Shown here one piece after another: positions 16,053-23,564 of a stretch of 32,921 bases of DNA. Under the pieces are notes generated by a model. It ran no database searches. It was not told the origin of the DNA and saw only the letters and a program-made list of their open reading frames with translations. Source of the stretch: Candidatus Eiseniibacteriota bacterium (lineage in GTDB: Bacteria; Orphanbacterota; Orphanbacteria; Orphanbacterales; Orphanbacteraceae); NCBI GenBank assembly GCA_024276995.1, contig JAJRWB010000067.1:1-32921 (forward strand), in the 5' to 3' direction. Position 1 is the stretch's first letter. Each line of letters starts with the position of its first letter. A program made the position numbers and the translations under genes.

Positions 16053-16694
16053 TCACCGTATGAGCGTCATCCGCTTCGTCTCGTCGTAGCCGTCCGTTTC
16101 GAGACGGTAGAAATAGACGCCCGACGGCGCGGCGCGGCCGGCGTCGTCGACGCCGTCCCAGGTGACCGTGTGGGTTCCCGCCGCCTGCTCCTCGGTGCGC
16201 ACCAGTTCCTTCACCCGCCGCCCGGCGACATCGTACACACGGAGCGTTACGGCGGAGCGGCCGGGCAGAGTGTAATCGATCACGGTGAAAGGATTGAACG
16301 GGTTCGGCCGGTTCGATAAGAGAGTCGCCGACACGGGGACGCTTTCGCCCGACGACGCGACGCCGGTGGCTGTCGCGAGGTCGTACGCGGCGAGGGCGTC
16401 GATCCGGCCGTAGCCGAACGTGTTGTTCGGCACCTGGCCGGCGGGAATGCCGCCGCACGTATCGGTGGTGGTGAGCGGCAGCGCCGACTGGTTGATGATG
16501 TTCTCGATGCCGGCCACGTCGCCGGCGAGGGCGGGGTTCGCCGCCACGAGGAGCGCCACGAGTCCCGCCACATGGGGGCCCGCCATGCTCGTTCCGCTCA
16601 AGCTCGTGTAGCCACCACCCGGAATGGAAGAACGCACACCGACGCCGGGGGCGCTGATGTCCGGCTTCATCCTGCCGCTGCCGTCGATCGTCAC
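16053..16694 (-). CDS. C-terminal part of the interrupted S8 protease (catalytic Ser + sorting domain)
   Basis: This stretch continues the same frame as the upstream protease segment; the open frame begins right after the TAG (first codon at 16803-16805), and a nominal GTG start is at 16694. It holds the catalytic serine in LSGTSMAGPHVAGL (Ser421 of the joined protein). After the peptidase come LSNRPNPFNPFTVIDY and a C-terminal Ig-like module ending APSGVYFYRLETDGYDETKRM. This is the FlgD-like / type IX-like sorting domain common in FCB-group secreted proteins. The nominal GTG start falls inside the peptidase fold, so independent translation would not give a sensible protein. Confidence 0.8.
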   Translation of the reverse strand: MTIDGSGRMKPDISAPGVGVRSSIPGGGYTSLSGTSMAGPHVAGLVALLVAANPALAGDVAGIENIINQSALPLTTTDTCGGIPAGQVPNNTFGYGRIDALAAYDLATATGVASSGESVPVSATLLSNRPNPFNPFTVIDYTLPGRSAVTLRVYDVAGRRVKELVRTEEQAAGTHTVTWDGVDDAGRAAPSGVYFYRLETDGYDETKRMTLIR

Positions 16695-16805
16695 GTTCCC
16701 GCGGCTGGAGAAGGAGGCGATCTGGTCGGAGGAGTTCGTGGCGCCGACACTGTACGAAGCGTCGTAGATCGCGATCGGCGCATCGACGGTGTTGCACGAT
16801 GGGCC

Positions 16806-17849
16806 CTAATTCCCCGCGCTCACCACGACGACGATCCCGGCGGCGCGCACATTGTCCACCACCGTCTGCAGCACGAGTGGATCGGTGCACCCTTCACTCG
16901 GCGGACAGCTCCACGAGTTGTTGATCACGTCGGGCGCCTGGAGAGGATCGGGGTTCAAGTCGTTCGTGTCGGTGGGGGCGATCATCCATTGGAGGCACTC
17001 GGAGTATGTCGCCGGCGTGCCGACTCCCACGTCCATGCACCGGCAACCGATCCACTTCGCCCCCGGCGCCATGCCGACCTGGTTCCCGGCGAGATCATCG
17101 CCCACCATGGTGCCCATGGTGTGCGTGCCGTGGCCGTGATCGTCGCACGGCACGGGCGAATCGAGTCCGCACGTTCCGCCGCTCCCCGTGTGGATCGCAT
17201 CATGCCAGTTGTAGTTGTGATCCGCCGTCGATCCGTTCCAACCGCGGTACTGATCGATGAGCGCCGGATGGCTCCAGTCGTAGCCCGTGTCGATGCCTCC
17301 CACCACGGCGCCCTGGCCGGTGTCGCCGAGCGCCCAGACGGACGGCACGTTCACCTGGGTGATGTTCCACTCGATCGCCGCGGTCTTCCCGCGCATACCC
17401 GCCGGCGCGCCCGCCCCGATCGGCTCCTCGAACCGAACCATCCTGTCGGTGAATACGCCGCGCACGTCGGCGCGCCGCGCAAGCCGCTCGATGAGCGCCG
17501 CGTCCCCCGTCGCGGCGACCATGTTCGCCACCCAAAGCGATTTATACTTTACACCCACGCGATCGAGTTCCGCGAGGATCGGTCCTTGTGTCGCACGGGC
17601 CACGGCGGTGAGTTTCTCGAACACGAAACGGCCCTTCTCCGCCTTCGTCCCGAGCGCGGGCGCTCCGCTCAAGTCGGCCTGCGCATCGAGATAGATCAGG
17701 AAATCCGCGCTCCCCGTCGCCGCATCGTCGAGGACCTCCTGCTGAACCTTCCCCTGCCACGTTTCCGCGCCCTCGGAGTATCGGAAAAGGCTGAAGAAGA
17801 GGAAGAGGACCAATAGATAAAACCAGCGCGAAACGATGCGATTTTGCAT
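16806..17849 (-). CDS. Subtilisin-like (S8) serine protease, N-terminal part ending at an in-frame TAG
   Basis: Secreted protease. From the ATG at 17849 (GGGGG 7 bases upstream) it has a signal peptide (FYLLVLFLFFSLFRYSEG), an inhibitor-like propeptide region to about residue 140, then the S8 domain: catalytic Asp187 in GGIDTGYDWSHP, catalytic His240 in HGHGTHTMG, and the oxyanion Asn region VINNSWS. The frame stops at TAG (16806-16808) immediately after VVVVSAGN. The next in-frame codons read GPSCNTVDAPIAIYDASYSVGA, which is the ordinary continuation of this family. As written the product lacks the catalytic Ser and would be inactive; the joined frame is 598 codons. Family members usually have Ser or Glu at the amber position. 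Confidence 0.85.
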   Translation of the reverse strand: MQNRIVSRWFYLLVLFLFFSLFRYSEGAETWQGKVQQEVLDDAATGSADFLIYLDAQADLSGAPALGTKAEKGRFVFEKLTAVARATQGPILAELDRVGVKYKSLWVANMVAATGDAALIERLARRADVRGVFTDRMVRFEEPIGAGAPAGMRGKTAAIEWNITQVNVPSVWALGDTGQGAVVGGIDTGYDWSHPALIDQYRGWNGSTADHNYNWHDAIHTGSGGTCGLDSPVPCDDHGHGTHTMGTMVGDDLAGNQVGMAPGAKWIGCRCMDVGVGTPATYSECLQWMIAPTDTNDLNPDPLQAPDVINNSWSCPPSEGCTDPLVLQTVVDNVRAAGIVVVVSAGN

Positions 17850-17925
17850 GAAAGACCCCCTGTGTAGCGCGGGCACGGTGCGAGGACGTCGTGAAAAGAA
17901 CATGGGGGAGGAGTTCTACATCCGT

Positions 17926-17955
17926 ATTATACCACGGTTTCGCCCCTTCCATCCA
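17926..17955 (-). promoter_or_regulatory. Candidate promoter for the S8 protease gene
   Basis: On the minus strand a perfect TATAAT (17926-17931) lies 18 bases from a weak -35, TGGATG (17950-17955). Transcription would begin near 17919, leaving a leader of about 70 bases to the ATG at 17849. Confidence 0.5.
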
Positions 17956-17987
17956 CCGTTGTCGGCCGGGAGGGACGGCACCCTCCT

Positions 17988-18016
17988 TTGACAATCCCTA
18001 CCCGGTGGGAGAAACT
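17988..18016 (+). promoter_or_regulatory. Candidate promoter for the lipoprotein gene
   Basis: A perfect -35 TTGACA (17988-17993) is followed, after 17 bases, by a weak -10 GAAACT (18011-18016). The predicted start near 18023 leaves about 27 bases to the TTG start codon, which contain the AAGGGGAG ribosome-binding site. It is divergent from the protease promoter. Confidence 0.42.
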
Positions 18017-18049
18017 CGCGGGACGAACCGGCGGAAGGGGAGTGAGTCG

Positions 18050-19084
18050 TTGAACAGGAAGTGGATATTCCGAACCGTTCCCGGGGCGGCGACGGCGGCC
18101 ATCGCCCTCGCCGCCGGCTGCACCTCCGCACCCCCCATGCCGGACGCGACGGACATGCCGAGCGGCATCGAGGAGGCGTCCGGAATCGCACGTCACGGCG
18201 ACGAGCTTCTCATCGTGGGCGACGAAGGCGCTTCCCGCTGCTACCGCTGCCCCGTGTCGGGCGACGAGAAGGGTGTGGTCGCTCTCGACGAAGACCGCCT
18301 CCTGATGGAAACGTGGACCGCCTCTTCGCTCCCCCTCGACCTGGAAGGGGTGGAAGTGCTCGCCGACGGCCGGACGGTGGTCCTTTCCGAACGGCTCCAC
18401 GCTCTTCTCGACAGGGAAGGCGTGGTGGCGGAGTACCCGAAGCTCGCCTCGGAGTTCGGAAACCGAGGCCTCGAGGGAGTGGCGGTGCGCCCCCTCGAAG
18501 ACGGCATCTCCCGAGTGGCGGTCCTCTGGGAAGGGGGCTACCCTCTCTACCGCGCGTTGCCCGAGGCGTATCGCGGTCCCACCGGGCGCCCTCCCATGCG
18601 CCCGATGCTCTTCATCCACAACGTGGCGCCCGGCGAAAGGAATCTCGTGTATGAAGAAGAAGACCTGGTCATAATCGATCTCGACGTTCCCCTTCCCGGC
18701 GGCACGCCCCCCCGGGCGCAGCGGTTTCGTGCTCCCGATCTCGTATGGTATCGATTCGGTGGAGAGTCGAGCGGTGAATGGGGATTCATCGTGCTTCTCA
18801 GCTCCGAGTACGCACTCCCCCCCGAGCCGGGATCGGCCGGGGACTGCCCGGGCGGGCTGAGCGGTGAACGATACTGTTACAAATGGCTCATGCGCTTCGA
18901 CGCCTCCGGCAGGCCGGTGGGGGAACCGGCCGATCTCGACCGGCTCATTCCCGATCATCTCGCATCGCGAAACTGGGAGGGGATGGACTGGTTCGTCGAA
19001 GGAGAGTCGCTCGTTCTCGTTTATGAGGAGAGAGCGGACCGCCGGGGCAACGTCGCGATCATCGATCTCCCGGCGACGTGGTAG
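18050..19084 (+). CDS. Lipoprotein, propeller-like (phytase-esterase/SdiA-regulated-like)
   Basis: 344 aa. I chose the TTG start at 18050 because AAGGGGAG lies 7 bases upstream and it yields a clean lipoprotein signal, MNRKWIF ... ALAAGC, with the lipid-accepting Cys24. The mature protein has repeated strand patterns: IEEASGIARHGDELLIVGDEG, LDLEGVEVLADGRTVVLSE, GNRGLEGVAVRPLEDG, NWEGMDWFVEGESLVLVYE. These recurring 'EG(V/M)' blades resemble the beta-propeller of esterase-like phytase or SdiA-regulated proteins. Cysteine pairs (RCYRC; DCPG ... RYCYKW) may form disulfides. The assignment is to fold type only; no catalytic site is proposed. It ends with a genuine TAG after NVAIIDLPATW. Confidence 0.75.
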   Translation: MNRKWIFRTVPGAATAAIALAAGCTSAPPMPDATDMPSGIEEASGIARHGDELLIVGDEGASRCYRCPVSGDEKGVVALDEDRLLMETWTASSLPLDLEGVEVLADGRTVVLSERLHALLDREGVVAEYPKLASEFGNRGLEGVAVRPLEDGISRVAVLWEGGYPLYRALPEAYRGPTGRPPMRPMLFIHNVAPGERNLVYEEEDLVIIDLDVPLPGGTPPRAQRFRAPDLVWYRFGGESSGEWGFIVLLSSEYALPPEPGSAGDCPGGLSGERYCYKWLMRFDASGRPVGEPADLDRLIPDHLASRNWEGMDWFVEGESLVLVYEERADRRGNVAIIDLPATW

Positions 19085-19138
19085 AGAATACCGTAATCGG
19101 GCGGGCCGTCGTGGTTCGCGAAAGGATGATGATTCTCC

Positions 19139-20674
19139 ATGAAAAACGTATCCACAGATATCCGTCCCCTCGTCCGTGAGATCGGCAAGGCTCCTTGCGA
19201 ATGGCAGCGTGAGGACCTCGTCCGCTACTGCCTCGAAAAGGGGGTCACGTCGGTCAACTTCCGTTACCCGGCGCTCGATAACAAGCTGAAGGAACTCCGT
19301 CTTCCCGTGAACAGCGAGACGTACCTCAGGAGGATTCTCGCCGCCGGCGAACGGGTCGACGGCTCGAGCCTCTTTCCGACGATCTTCGATTCGGGGTCGA
19401 GCGATCTCTACGTCGTGCCCGTCTACCGGTGGGCGTTTCGGAACCCGTGGGCGGACGATGAACTCGATATCGTCTGCCGTTTCGCCGACCACCACGGCGC
19501 GCCCTGCCCGGGCACGCCCGACAATGTGCTCGCGGCGAGCGCCGCTCGGCTGAGGGAGAGCACCGGTCTCGACCTGAAGGCGCTGGCGGAACTCGAGTTC
19601 TACCTGATCCTCGAGCGCACCGACGACCGATTCACCGGGAAGGCGCAGCGGAACTACCAGCAGAGCGGCCCGTACCTCCACGGCGGCGCCATTGTGGACG
19701 ACATCGTCCGCACGGTGAGCGCCGTCACCGGAGGGGTGAAATACTGCCACAGCGAAGTCGGATACATCGACAGGATCGAGTCGCACGATCCGGAGATCGA
19801 CTCCCGGCGGGTGGAGCAGTACGAACTCGAGTTCGATCTCATGCCGATCGAGGACCTCGGCTGCTGGCTCACCGTGGCGCGCTGGCTCGTCCGCGCCATC
19901 GCCGATCGCCACCGCGCGTCGGTCACCTATCTGCCGAAGCTCGACCAGGGGATGGCGGGAAGCGGCATGCACATCCATCTCGCCCTCGAACGGGAGGTCG
20001 ACAACGCGATGCTCGGCGAAGGGGGCGGGATGTCCGACGAAGCGCTCCGGTTGATCGGCGGCATCCTGGGACACGCGAAGGAGCTCACGTCGTTCGGAAG
20101 CACGGTCACCGCGAGCTACCTCCGCCTCGTGCCGGGACAGGAAGCACCCACGCGGATCTGTTGGGGCCGTCGAAACCGCTCGAGTCTCCTGCGGGTTCCC
20201 CTCGATTTCGCCGTTGAAGGGAGACTCGACCGGGCGATGAACCCGGGGGAACGGGGCGACTATCCCGACTCTCTCGGCAGGCCCACGGTGGAGTACAGGG
20301 GACCCGACGGCTGCGCCTTCACCCACCTCCTCCTTTCGGCGATCACCGTGTGCATCGAGGAGGGGCTTCTCTCGGAAGAATCCGCGCCCTTTGCCGCCGG
20401 TCTCGAAGTGAAGGAGAACATCTTCCGGAACAAGGAGCTGCTCGCGACGCTCGAGGAACTCCCTCCCACCGCCGTGCAGGCGGCGGCGTCACTGAAGGAG
20501 AAGAGGGATTTCTTCGAGAAGCGCGGTTTCCCGCGCCGGTTGATCGACGTGGTGATCCGCAAGCTCGAGGCGGAAGCCGACATCGGGTTGAGCGAGAAGC
20601 TGCGGGCGTTGCCGGCGTCGGAACGGCTCGTGGAAAGCCGCAGGCTGATGCACAAGGACCTGCACAAGCATTGA
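19139..20674 (+). CDS. Glutamine synthetase-family protein
   Basis: 511-aa member of the GS fold. The N-terminal beta-grasp region includes VNFRYPALDNKLKELRLPV and VDGSSLFP. The catalytic domain has the metal-binding pair in LAELEFYLIL, HSEVGY and EQYELEF for the next Glu ligands, YLPKLDQGMAGSGMHIHL (the His-loop signature), RLVPGQEAPTRICWGRRNRSSLLRVP for the ATP/glutamate-binding Arg, and VEYRGPDGCAFTHLLL. Between HSEVGY and EQYELEF lies an insertion of about 15 residues. No adenylylation-site tail typical of GlnA-I is evident, and no nitrogen-regulation gene is nearby. It could be a true GS or a gamma-glutamyl ligase of another amine. AAGGA precedes the ATG. Confidence 0.88.
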   Translation: MKNVSTDIRPLVREIGKAPCEWQREDLVRYCLEKGVTSVNFRYPALDNKLKELRLPVNSETYLRRILAAGERVDGSSLFPTIFDSGSSDLYVVPVYRWAFRNPWADDELDIVCRFADHHGAPCPGTPDNVLAASAARLRESTGLDLKALAELEFYLILERTDDRFTGKAQRNYQQSGPYLHGGAIVDDIVRTVSAVTGGVKYCHSEVGYIDRIESHDPEIDSRRVEQYELEFDLMPIEDLGCWLTVARWLVRAIADRHRASVTYLPKLDQGMAGSGMHIHLALEREVDNAMLGEGGGMSDEALRLIGGILGHAKELTSFGSTVTASYLRLVPGQEAPTRICWGRRNRSSLLRVPLDFAVEGRLDRAMNPGERGDYPDSLGRPTVEYRGPDGCAFTHLLLSAITVCIEEGLLSEESAPFAAGLEVKENIFRNKELLATLEELPPTAVQAAASLKEKRDFFEKRGFPRRLIDVVIRKLEAEADIGLSEKLRALPASERLVESRRLMHKDLHKH

Positions 20675-20742
20675 CGCGACCCGGCCGCGGTGCGCCCGAT
20701 GGACGCCGAAACGACCGGCGAGGATCGTCTTTCCACTCTCCT

Positions 20743-21831
20743 TCAAGCGGGGGGAAGTGGAGGAGGGGTCGCCCTGAAGAGGAGGGCGAGCGTCGGCGCC
20801 CGCGCGGCGGCGATCCACGCCGCCATGCCGGCCGTCCAGACGAGGGTGTCCGCCGTGATCCTCCCCGAGGCGATGTCGTCCGCCATCTGGCGCGGTGTGA
20901 ATGGACCGACGGTCCGCCCCTCCTCGCCGATGTACCACGCCGGCGCGCCGGACGCCTCGACGGGAGCGGCCGCCGGCCCGCGGGGCATCATCGTCCCGGC
21001 GTAGCTCATCCCCATGCCGAGACCGACCCCCGCCGCGGCGAGACCGCCGGCCGGGTTTTCCGCCGCCGCGGGCATCGACGATCCGACTTGGTACTTCATG
21101 AACCGGTCGAGATCCCCCACGATTCCCATGCTCGAGCGCGAGTCGATCGCCTTTTCCACCTCCTCGGGAAGCGAGATGTTCACAATATAAAGCTGCGGGA
21201 TATCGAGGCCGTACTCGTCGTCCACGCGGGAGATCACTTCTCTCCTCAACCGTTCCGACAGCTCCCCGTAGTTCGAGGCGATGTCGGCGATCGGTATTGC
21301 GGCGCCTGCGATCACGTCGGCGAAACAGTTGTTGATGATCGCCCTGAGAAGGACGTTGATCTCGTCGGCGTCGAACTCGGAATCGGTGCCCACCAGCTCC
21401 TCGAGAAGCGACCGGGGATCGCTCGCCTTGAGGGTGTACGCCCCGAAGGCGCGCAGGCGGATCGGACCGAAGTCGGCGTCCCGCACGATCACCGGGTTCG
21501 GGGTGCCCCACTTGAGACCGGTGATCTGCCTCGTGGCGACGAAGTACACCTCCGCCTTGAAAGGACTGTTGAACCCGTGGGTCCATCCTTCGAGGGTGCT
21601 CAGCACGGGGAGGTTCTTCGTCGCCAACCGGTGGTGGCCCGGCCCGAAAATGTCGGCCACCTTTCCCCGGCGGACGAAAATCGCGAGCTGTCCCGGCCGA
21701 ACGATCAGCCGCGCGCCGTTCTTGATCTCGTTGTGATACCTCGGAAAACGCCACACGAGTGTGTGCCCACCGTCATCCACCCACTCGACGATATCGATCA
21801 GTTCGCCGCGCAACTTTTCCACGAAACTCAT
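20743..21831 (-). CDS. SPFH-domain protein with C-terminal GYF_2 domain
   Basis: 362 aa. It starts MSFVEKLRGELIDIVEW, then the SPFH (stomatin/prohibitin-like, 'virion core protein' YdjI-type) domain: LIVRPGQLAIFVRRGKVADIFGPGHH, the strand-rich body and LRAFGAYTLKASDP, ending with a helical segment (NYGELSERLRREVISRVDDEYGLDI). A Gly/Ala/Pro-rich linker leads to a GYF_2 module (APAWYIGEEGRTVGPFTPRQM ... VWTAGMAAWIAA), usually a peptide-binding domain. No transmembrane segment is evident. GGGAGG is 6-7 bases upstream of the ATG. The gene follows the zf-TFIIB gene by 25 bases, a frequent pairing that suggests a protein complex, perhaps at membranes or in stress response; function unknown. Confidence 0.88.
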   Translation of the reverse strand: MSFVEKLRGELIDIVEWVDDGGHTLVWRFPRYHNEIKNGARLIVRPGQLAIFVRRGKVADIFGPGHHRLATKNLPVLSTLEGWTHGFNSPFKAEVYFVATRQITGLKWGTPNPVIVRDADFGPIRLRAFGAYTLKASDPRSLLEELVGTDSEFDADEINVLLRAIINNCFADVIAGAAIPIADIASNYGELSERLRREVISRVDDEYGLDIPQLYIVNISLPEEVEKAIDSRSSMGIVGDLDRFMKYQVGSSMPAAAENPAGGLAAAGVGLGMGMSYAGTMMPRGPAAAPVEASGAPAWYIGEEGRTVGPFTPRQMADDIASGRITADTLVWTAGMAAWIAAARAPTLALLFRATPPPLPPA

Positions 21832-21856
21832 TCCGTTCCTCCCTGTGGATACGTTC

Positions 21857-22717
21857 TCACCACCCGAGCAGTCCGTGCAGCAGGTCACCGATCGTTCCCG
21901 AGACCGCCGCCGACGGCGTCCCCCGGGCGGCACCTCTCCTCAAGCGATCGGCCCTTCGTTTCATCATCACCCGTTCCTCGCGCCGGACATCGCGCCGCTC
22001 GTCCTCCCTGCACTTCTCCAGTCCCCCGGCGGCGATGAACGCCGCGATCCGCTCCAGCTCGTCGGCATCGAGCCATGTGCCGTGCAGACCGCACCAGTCG
22101 ACGATCACCCCCGACCGCCGGGCGAAGTTCTTTCGCTGCATCAGCCCGGCGCAGACAGGGCACCTGCGGTAGACCACATCGCCCTGGAACGGACCCGATC
22201 TCTTCCCGCCGCCCACTCGCGCCGGTTTGTCGCGATACGTTTCGCGCTCCGCCCGCGCGGCGCGTCGAATCAACTTCTCGAAACTCTCGTCGGGCGCCCA
22301 CAAGCCGTGGCACGCCGGGCACTCCCGGACCACTACGCCGCCGATGCTCCGCGCTTTCATCGCCGCGGCGCAACACGGGCAATCGAGCGACGCGCCCGCC
22401 TCGGGTACCGGCTGCGGAGCGAACCGCACGCCGCACGATGCGCAGAAGAGCGCCTTCTTTCCGTTCCGGGCGTAGCATTCCGGGCAGATCAGCGCGAGAG
22501 GTCCGGTCGGGCGCACGATGGAAGAGCCGCAGTAGCCGCATCTCGCCGCTTCTCCGTCCACCGAGGCGCCGCACGAGGCGCACCGCCGGATTTCGGCGTC
22601 CACCGCCACGGGCGATTCGACACGGACCGATTCGCCGCACGGGCAGAGGACTTCGTCGCCGGCGACGCCGGTCACGTCGAACTGCGTATGACATACGGGA
22701 CACGCAACGAGCTTCAT
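21857..22717 (-). CDS. Multi-zinc-ribbon protein with two zf-TFIIB-like domains
   Basis: 286 aa, full of CxxC knuckles: CPVC and CPCG (first ribbon), CASC/CGYC, CPEC/CASC, then two zf-TFIIB-like units, CPCC...CPACHGLW with a following Glu-rich helix, and CPVC...WCGLHGTWLD with DADELERI. The GLW and GTWLD turns are characteristic of zf-TFIIB proteins of unknown function. The last ~45 residues are basic and end GTIGDLLHGLLGW, a possible amphipathic helix. The ATG at 22717 (GGAAGG about 10 bases upstream) begins directly with MKLVACPVCHTQF; a longer in-frame extension upstream lacks ribbon features. It is the first gene of a two-gene unit with the SPFH protein. Confidence 0.87.
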   Translation of the reverse strand: MKLVACPVCHTQFDVTGVAGDEVLCPCGESVRVESPVAVDAEIRRCASCGASVDGEAARCGYCGSSIVRPTGPLALICPECYARNGKKALFCASCGVRFAPQPVPEAGASLDCPCCAAAMKARSIGGVVVRECPACHGLWAPDESFEKLIRRAARAERETYRDKPARVGGGKRSGPFQGDVVYRRCPVCAGLMQRKNFARRSGVIVDWCGLHGTWLDADELERIAAFIAAGGLEKCREDERRDVRREERVMMKRRADRLRRGAARGTPSAAVSGTIGDLLHGLLGW

Positions 22718-22817
22718 GTGACTTTTGCCTTCCCGATCCGGTCTCCTTCCATAGAGTACTGATCGGCCCGCCGGACTCTTCGATTGAGCCGTCCGGAAAG
22801 GCCCGTCCGCTCGATTC

Positions 22818-22847
22818 TTGCGAAGAAAACCACGTTCATCGTAGGAT
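22818..22847 (+). promoter_or_regulatory. Candidate promoter for the OmpA-family lipoprotein
   Basis: TTGCGA (22818-22823) and TAGGAT (22842-22847) are separated by 18 bases, each matching 4 of 6 consensus positions. Transcription would begin about 38 bases before the ATG, and AAAGGAG gives a strong ribosome-binding site. Confidence 0.4.
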
Positions 22848-22892
22848 CGCTCAAAAGAGAATCGACCCGGCCTCGATCGAAAGGAGTCAGAA

Positions 22893-23555
22893 ATGAAACG
22901 ACTTGTTCCGTTCGCCCTCCTGGCGGCGCTCATCGTTTTTTCGGCGAACTGTACACGCACCCAGAAGGGGGCCGTCTTCGGAAGCGGAGGGGGCGCGATC
23001 CTCGGCGGCGCCATCGGCAGGGCGACGGGGAACACCGCGGCGGGCGCCATCATCGGCGCGGCGGTGGGCGGCGCGGTGGGCGCGGAGATCGGCCATTACA
23101 TGGATAAGCAGGCCGCCGAACTGGAAAACGACCTCGACGGCGCCACCATCGAACGGGTCGGCGAGGGGATCAAGATCACCTTCGATTCGGGAATCCTCTT
23201 CGCGGTGAACAAGGCGGACCTCACGCCGCAGGCGCAGGCGAACCTGGAGAATCTCGCGAAGGTGCTCGCGAAGTACGAGGATACGAACATACTGATCGAG
23301 GGGCATACCGATTCGGATGGGCCGGAGGACTACAACCAGGCGCTCTCCGAGAGGCGCGCCGCTTCGGTGGCGCACTTCCTCGCATCCCGCAACGTCGCCT
23401 CGCCGAGGATGAGCACCGTCGGGTACGGTGAGAGCCAGCCGGTGGCGGACAACGCCACGGTGGAAGGGAAGGCGGCGAACCGCCGCGTGGAAGTGGCGAT
23501 CATGGCGAATGAGAAACTGAAGAAGGCCACGGAACGAAAAGTCGAACAGGGGTGA
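22893..23555 (+). CDS. OmpA-family (Pal-like) lipoprotein with glycine-zipper segment
   Basis: 220 aa. The lipoprotein signal ends in the lipobox FSANC (Cys20). Residues about 28-68 are a glycine zipper (GSGGGAILGGAIGRATGNTAAGAIIGAAVGGAVGAE in pieces), which may insert in membrane. The C-terminal OmpA domain (about 90-205) has the peptidoglycan-binding features GHTDSDGPEDYNQALSERR and NRRVEVAI. It likely anchors the outer membrane to peptidoglycan. AAAGGAG lies 6 bases before the ATG. The 3' end converges closely on the DEAD-box helicase gene (9-base gap). Confidence 0.94.
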   Translation: MKRLVPFALLAALIVFSANCTRTQKGAVFGSGGGAILGGAIGRATGNTAAGAIIGAAVGGAVGAEIGHYMDKQAAELENDLDGATIERVGEGIKITFDSGILFAVNKADLTPQAQANLENLAKVLAKYEDTNILIEGHTDSDGPEDYNQALSERRAASVAHFLASRNVASPRMSTVGYGESQPVADNATVEGKAANRRVEVAIMANEKLKKATERKVEQG

Positions 23556-23564
23556 TCGCGGGGG

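Noticed and set aside
17927-20326. A 799-codon open frame on the minus strand opposite the lipoprotein and GS genes
   Set aside because: Its sequence is charged and Arg/His/Glu-rich without any family motif, and it lies antisense to two clearly homologous genes; a high-GC shadow frame.
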